Origin: Fragum whitleyi
Taxonomy: Eukaryota; Mollusca; Bivalvia; Cardiida; Cardiidae
DNA length: 64,000 nt
Assembly: GCA_948146395.1 (NCBI GenBank)
Contig: OX411552.1
Coordinates: 49,053,058 to 49,117,057 of the forward strand
Direction: 5' to 3'
Shown: positions 60,701 to 64,000 of the stretch, piece by piece
Layout of the letters: every line of letters starts with the position of its first letter
Numbering within the stretch: position 1 is the first letter of the stretch
Notes under the pieces: generated by a model
Database searches by the model: none
Told to the model about the DNA's origin: nothing
The model's input: the letters and a program-made list of their open reading frames with translations, nothing else
Program-made: the position numbers and the translations under genes

Positions 60701-63700
60701 TAGGGATTTTGGTGGAGCAATGATAACAGGTCGCTTTTGTGTTGCCAGCTTTTCAAGAACTGATGATGATTGTGCAAGTTGAGGGGTTTGTGACCTTGAC
60801 CTATCAAAACTGCTGGAACTGTCCATATCAGCCCAGGAGGAATCATGACTATTATCAGCATCATCAAGCATTTTATCCATTAAATGGTAACTTGTAGATG
60901 GATCAAAATCTCTAACTATAACACCATCCCTCTCATCATTGTCATCTGGAATGAACACTCTTTTTACATTTTCTAACTCCACATCTTTCAGTCTTTCTTT
61001 GTGCCGTCTTATAAAATCTCTAATCCAGTTATAACATGCTCTAAAATTTGGTCTAATTTCTTTATACACGTTAGTTGTAATTTTCTGTATATCATCATTG
61101 GAAACACTCCCTTCTGTTCGTTGTTGTTCAAGAATAAGTTCAATTATCTTCTCTTCATACTTTGGATTATTGCCTTTTAGTCTTGATTCAAAATTAATCT
61201 TTTTCTGAAGTTTATTTCTCCTAAGGAATTTAGCAATCCAGGCATTTGTTGCAGCAAATTTTCCTGGTGGTCCAGTATATAATCCTCTAGCAAAATCCCT
61301 AAAATCATCAGTAAACACAAAACCATCTCTAGCTTGCCTCTCAACCAACCATTCCACAAGGTTCTTTTCGATCTTTTTTGTAAAATGAACAGGTGTTCCA
61401 ATTATAACAGGTTTTTTAGAAGCAATACTTTTGATGTCAATGCCAGATGATTTCGATGATGGTGCCATGGAAGATGGAGGTTCATAAGTTGGATCTTCTG
61501 GATTGTCAATCACTATCATTGGATCCCCAGTACTGGAGGCACTGCCCTGTCCATCAAAACTCTCCCATGACTCAACTGATTGTTCTCGAGTCTCCTTAGC
61601 AGTGTCTGCATTCAGAGTTGCAGCAACAAAAGAATTCACATCTTCCATCATGTCCTCTGGAATCAGAACCTCATTTCCAGCATAATCATCAATCCTTATT
61701 GTCTTATTTTGTTCAAAATCCACATGCCTTAATCCTTTCTTGTTTCTCTTGATAAAATCTTTGATCCAGTTATAGCAAGCCTTGAAGGAAGGTCTGGTTT
61801 CCCTATACACAGCTCTGGCGATGTTACTGACATCCTGATATGACACACTTCCCTCTTCATCCATTCTTTGATTCACAAGATCAACAATTTTCCTTTCATA
61901 TTGTGGAACAACTCCTCGTGCACTGTACAAACCTGGTCCTACTTCTGTCTCCATTTTTTTCAAATGTGACGCAAATTGGACAACATTGCTTCCCTTCTTT
62001 TGATGGCTTATGGCTGGTTTATATGTTTCAGTTGGTTCTATCTCCCCACTTTTTTCCATCTTTAGGCGCCATGAATTGATTAAACAATGATCAATTCCAG
62101 TTTGTTTTGCAACATGAGCAGTGCCATATTTCTTAGCTTCAGCCACTATTGCCCTCTTCTCTTCTGGATCATACTGACTTCTAAAGCTTGATGTGAATCG
62201 TACATGCTTTAAAGCATTGTGGTTCCTTCGCATAAACTTAATTCTCCATGCTTGGGTAGCTGCAAACTTCTTGTTACCCTTATACAAGGACTGTGCAAAC
62301 TTCTTAAACTGATCCAAAAACACATAACCATCTTTTTCTTGATGCTGTACAACCCATTCAACCAGTTTTTTCTCTGATTTTGTATCCAGAGATCTTGATT
62401 GTCCTATTATAATTGGTCTTTTGGCCATGAATAATTGGTTTGGTTGTGATTCTTCTTCTTCTTCATCAGGAATGAAAACTTTCTTTACATTGTCAATATT
62501 TAAATTCTCTAACTCTTTCTCATGACGCTTCATGAAATTTCTGATCCAGGCATAAGAAGCTTTGAAGTGAGACCTAGTTTCTTTATACACATCTTGACTT
62601 ATTCTGCTTATCTCTTCATAAGAAATGCTTCCTTCTTTAGTATGCTCATCAAGAATAGTCTCTATAATTCTTTGTTCAAATTCAGGGACAATTCCCCTAG
62701 CTGCATCGTTATCTCGACTGATCTTTATGGGAGCCAACTTAGTCTGTATAGGCTTTGGACCCTTACCAAATTTGATCTTTATCCCTTTCCAGAATGAATT
62801 TTTCTGAGCTGATTTCTCCATCTTAATTCTCCATGCACATATAAGAGCAGGATCTATCCCAAGTTTTCTACCTACATGGCCCGTCCCCAACCTTTTGGCT
62901 TCAGCTACAGCATGTCTTTTTTCTTCATCTGTGTAATTAGTTTTGAATTTTGACTTCCACTGGACATCTTTTAATACTCTATGTCTCCTCAGAAACAAAA
63001 CCATCCAGCCTTGTGAAGCAGAGAAATGCTTTGGACCGGAATGTAAAGTTTTGGCAAAATCCTTGAAGTCATCGGTGAACACATAACCTTCTTGTGCTTG
63101 TCTTTCAAGAGCCCACTCAACTAATTTTTTCTCTGTCTTTCTGTCGAAGGTTACAGAAGGCCCTATCACAACTGGTCTTTTTGATCCTACTGGTTTTGAT
63201 TCAGATGTAACATTCTCTGCTGGATCATCCTGGAAATCTATTTCCTTTAAAGCATTGTCAACTAATTCAGTTATTTTGTCTCGACTTAGATCATCTCCTA
63301 AACTCCCTGATGATGGACCAGGCTGATAATCATTTGTCTCTTCTATCAACACTTTTGAAACATTTTCAAGTTCTAAATCTCTGAGTTCTTCTTTATGTCT
63401 TTCCAAGAATATCTTAATCCATGAATAGCTAGCTTTAAATGTAGGTCTTGTTTCTTTGTAAACTGATTGACTTATTTGACTAATATCCTTATAATTAATA
63501 CTGCCTTCTTTTTGTTGGAATTCTTTCATCATGGAGATTATACGTTTTTCAAATTCTGGCACAACACCATGTAAAGCTTCGTTACTCTTAGCCATTGGAG
63601 TGCTTGACATGACAGGGGAACTTGATACTAATGGTGGACTAGGTGTTACTAATTCTGATGTCACTGTTGTTTGCGGTATTCCTTTATCATAAGGTGGGAG

Positions 63701-64000
63701 GAATAACTGACCTCTGTCAACAGCTAATCTCCAAGAATGAATAATCTTCTGATTGATTCCTGTGTGTTTACAGGCATAAGCCGTCCCAAACCTTCTAGCC
63801 ATAGCAACTGCTGTTACTTTTTCTTCATTTGTATACACAGTCTTAAACTTTGAACAGAATCTAATGTCTTTTATTGCACGATTTCTTCTAATGAACTTTT
63901 TCATCCATGCCTGTGTAGCACCAAATGGTTTAGTTCCTACATATAAAGACCTTGCATAATCCTTGAAGTCATCCGTGAATACATAACCATCTCTTGCATT
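57704..64000 (-). CDS. Giant multi-helix-turn-helix protein (CENP-B/Tc5-like and Psq/Brinker-like arrays), 5' partial
   Basis: A single open frame of 2098 codons with stop TAG at 57704-57706. It stays open to the window edge, so the true start is outside; the ATG at 63904 is internal to a module (residues numbered from it). Three module types are visible. Type A (CENP-B/Tc5-like, ending F-x-A-T-Q-A-W-x-x-x-F-x-R-R-N): before 12, 242-308, 495-561, 830-897, 1057-1123, and weak 1396-1457. Type B (V-P-E-F-E ... F-K-A-S-Y-N-W-I-x-x-F-I-x-R-H): 114-170, 404-461, 664-721, 914-968, 1203-1260. Type P (Y-T-D-E-E-K ... I-x-x-W-R, Psq/Brinker-like): near 22, 322, 576, 1138, 1275, 1345, 1475, 1553, 1636, 1747 and 1873. 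P followed by B copies the N-terminal DNA-binding order of pogo transposases and CENP-B. KRPVIIG precedes each internal A. A bipartite nuclear signal lies at 1853-1869, SUMO consensus V-K-T-E at 1710 and V-K-S-E at 2059, and the last ~120 residues are acidic. No DDE domain is seen. A nuclear, sequence-specific DNA-binding role is inferred. Confidence 0.93.
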   Translation of the reverse strand, partial: NARDGYVFTDDFKDYARSLYVGTKPFGATQAWMKKFIRRNRAIKDIRFCSKFKTVYTNEEKVTAVAMARRFGTAYACKHTGINQKIIHSWRLAVDRGQLFLPPYDKGIPQTTVTSELVTPSPPLVSSSPVMSSTPMAKSNEALHGVVPEFEKRIISMMKEFQQKEGSINYKDISQISQSVYKETRPTFKASYSWIKIFLERHKEELRDLELENVSKVLIEETNDYQPGPSSGSLGDDLSRDKITELVDNALKEIDFQDDPAENVTSESKPVGSKRPVVIGPSVTFDRKTEKKLVEWALERQAQEGYVFTDDFKDFAKTLHSGPKHFSASQGWMVLFLRRHRVLKDVQWKSKFKTNYTDEEKRHAVAEAKRLGTGHVGRKLGIDPALICAWRIKMEKSAQKNSFWKGIKIKFGKGPKPIQTKLAPIKISRDNDAARGIVPEFEQRIIETILDEHTKEGSISYEEISRISQDVYKETRSHFKASYAWIRNFMKRHEKELENLNIDNVKKVFIPDEEEEESQPNQLFMAKRPIIIGQSRSLDTKSEKKLVEWVVQHQEKDGYVFLDQFKKFAQSLYKGNKKFAATQAWRIKFMRRNHNALKHVRFTSSFRSQYDPEEKRAIVAEAKKYGTAHVAKQTGIDHCLINSWRLKMEKSGEIEPTETYKPAISHQKKGSNVVQFASHLKKMETEVGPGLYSARGVVPQYERKIVDLVNQRMDEEGSVSYQDVSNIARAVYRETRPSFKACYNWIKDFIKRNKKGLRHVDFEQNKTIRIDDYAGNEVLIPEDMMEDVNSFVAATLNADTAKETREQSVESWESFDGQGSASSTGDPMIVIDNPEDPTYEPPSSMAPSSKSSGIDIKSIASKKPVIIGTPVHFTKKIEKNLVEWLVERQARDGFVFTDDFRDFARGLYTGPPGKFAATNAWIAKFLRRNKLQKKINFESRLKGNNPKYEEKIIELILEQQRTEGSVSNDDIQKITTNVYKEIRPNFRACYNWIRDFIRRHKERLKDVELENVKRVFIPDDNDERDGVIVRDFDPSTSYHLMDKMLDDADNSHDSSWADMDSSSSFDRSRSQTPQLAQSSSVLEKLATQKRPVIIAPPKSLDVKTEKKLVQWMQEQQESNGCVYLDLFKQYARSIHTGPKHFAATQAWMIRFKQRNHEALKNVKICSRFRKEYSIEEKMAAVEEARRLGCNHVGRKLGINGGVIYSWKVQLEQAEKLGQDCDFSGGKSEHDESFRGQVPEFEEAIARQVLEVHRAKGSVSYEDVSLIGRQVYQETRPNFKASYNWVMEFIRKFKERFEGVNFENQRKVITEEEKLHILSEEKKYGTDHVVKKRNISASTIYSWKRSMKAKSIPIPKYKALVGSKIMKKYTKGKKFQKTYTVDEKRKAVAVAEANGITYAHLKLGISRNVLAKWIKYFRDQGENIVINTTQAMTLRKELLQKVVSWVLEQNEELGIVCTYRIQEYAQKLFQDNYSNFNCSRQWLETFITSNADKFQNIRFREKGDKDLDFTDEIKVKLSRHSEKHGGVATADLTGLSPKNIYHWRRMMKQKGYDLVNDSPSGIAAEAPEAPEQKSLMQQKLEKIAMKYAEEERKTIVSEASTAGTSAVASKYKIPLPLLLKWMKIYSSSDVKPKFDSPKTSTSSREPSPERKSKELLKVRLPSVERARKSYSAEFKKEVMDLAHKIGVSETSKLKGIPSSTLYNWFGEGERDSPSRSDRKSIEKSSPMTNLSLSSEEIRTPVRVKTEPEDRFDTSSVHSGSFTDSGTETTPHGIYLKGPRKYTDEEKMTAIQTALKIGIKQASLQLDIPLSNVRRWTNNHQKTNQTVSREKTQATSSKLSTDLGNDGVTVGIENVEEDNESNTNFKSDVSETSALSRMVQNDIHDTKRKAANEFVSEMAKKRRISASYSDVEKMFFVKDSEEKGAKYAAEKANVSLDVMYKWRQKYLPRILPPPQAPSTRRSSATNAVNINSEKIIDPSMIDDDDILMSEKDMNEHVLAKSGETRETLIEASDIPDISVPPFSTGSDLFTMNSEFLGENDALDKEDSVIFPEVQELDVVKSVEFQPENFSAAPEGSQSVSESSEVDSLKIVNVKSEYSVS

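Noticed and set aside
57918..62807. Plus-strand frames opposite the giant coding sequence
   Set aside because: Antisense shadows of the 2098-codon frame, lacking motifs.
57704..64000. Active pogo/Tigger transposase
   Set aside because: No DDE/D catalytic core is visible in 2098 codons and no terminal inverted repeats flank the gene within the window.

Overview
This is a eukaryotic, AT-rich window that is almost certainly molluscan and probably from a bivalve. The evidence is the dispersed non-autonomous repeats: the 'ACAAGAGGGCC...GGTGAGCTAA' element with 145-bp internal repeats, GACGGACG-tailed elements, and many short hairpin MITEs, all of a style I know from bivalve genomes. Genes have GT-AG introns, a eukaryotic layout. 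I had no database, so the taxon is inferred from repeat style and gene structure.

Two genes can be supported, both on the minus strand. (1) Positions 4310-5903 hold three phase-compatible exons of an animal purple acid phosphatase of the ACP7 type: the N-terminal beta-sandwich region and the first two metal-binding motifs (GDLG, GDFGY). The 3' end of this gene lies left of the window or was not recognised. A further exon upstream (6966-7072) is possible. (2) Positions 57704-64000 are one uninterrupted open frame of 2098 codons that runs off the right edge. It encodes a giant protein with about 22 helix-turn-helix modules of the CENP-B/Tc5 and Psq/Brinker kinds, plus a bipartite nuclear signal, two SUMO consensus sites and an acidic tail. 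No transposase catalytic domain is visible. This is the most interesting gene here. A decayed copy of its last ~80 codons lies just downstream.

Between the genes nearly everything is repeat. 1-18300: scattered MITEs (TTAA-flanked piggyBac-like families, CAGGG-ended families with repeated subterminal motifs, hairpins), tRNA-like SINE remnants, and GACGGACG-tailed elements. 18612-20000: a minisatellite of ~10-bp words in a ~170-210-bp higher-order repeat that switches strand near 19597. 20001-20200: 200 N, a scaffold join. 20201-44189: ten near-identical copies of a 2.0 or 2.48 kb macrosatellite unit. The size difference is a 460-bp TIR element present in seven units and cleanly absent from three; one unit also carries a 789-bp CAGGG-ended insertion. 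44190-57350: more minisatellites, MITEs and hairpin elements, several nested.

The two genes show no functional link. The most informative cross-cutting patterns are (a) the multi-HTH array protein, (b) a macrosatellite with an internal ~180-bp phasing motif and a presence/absence transposon, and (c) several sequence-unrelated repeat families that share one architecture: a 5' hairpin, a short word X, an internal body, a GACGGACG-type tail, and X in reverse complement within a 3' hairpin.
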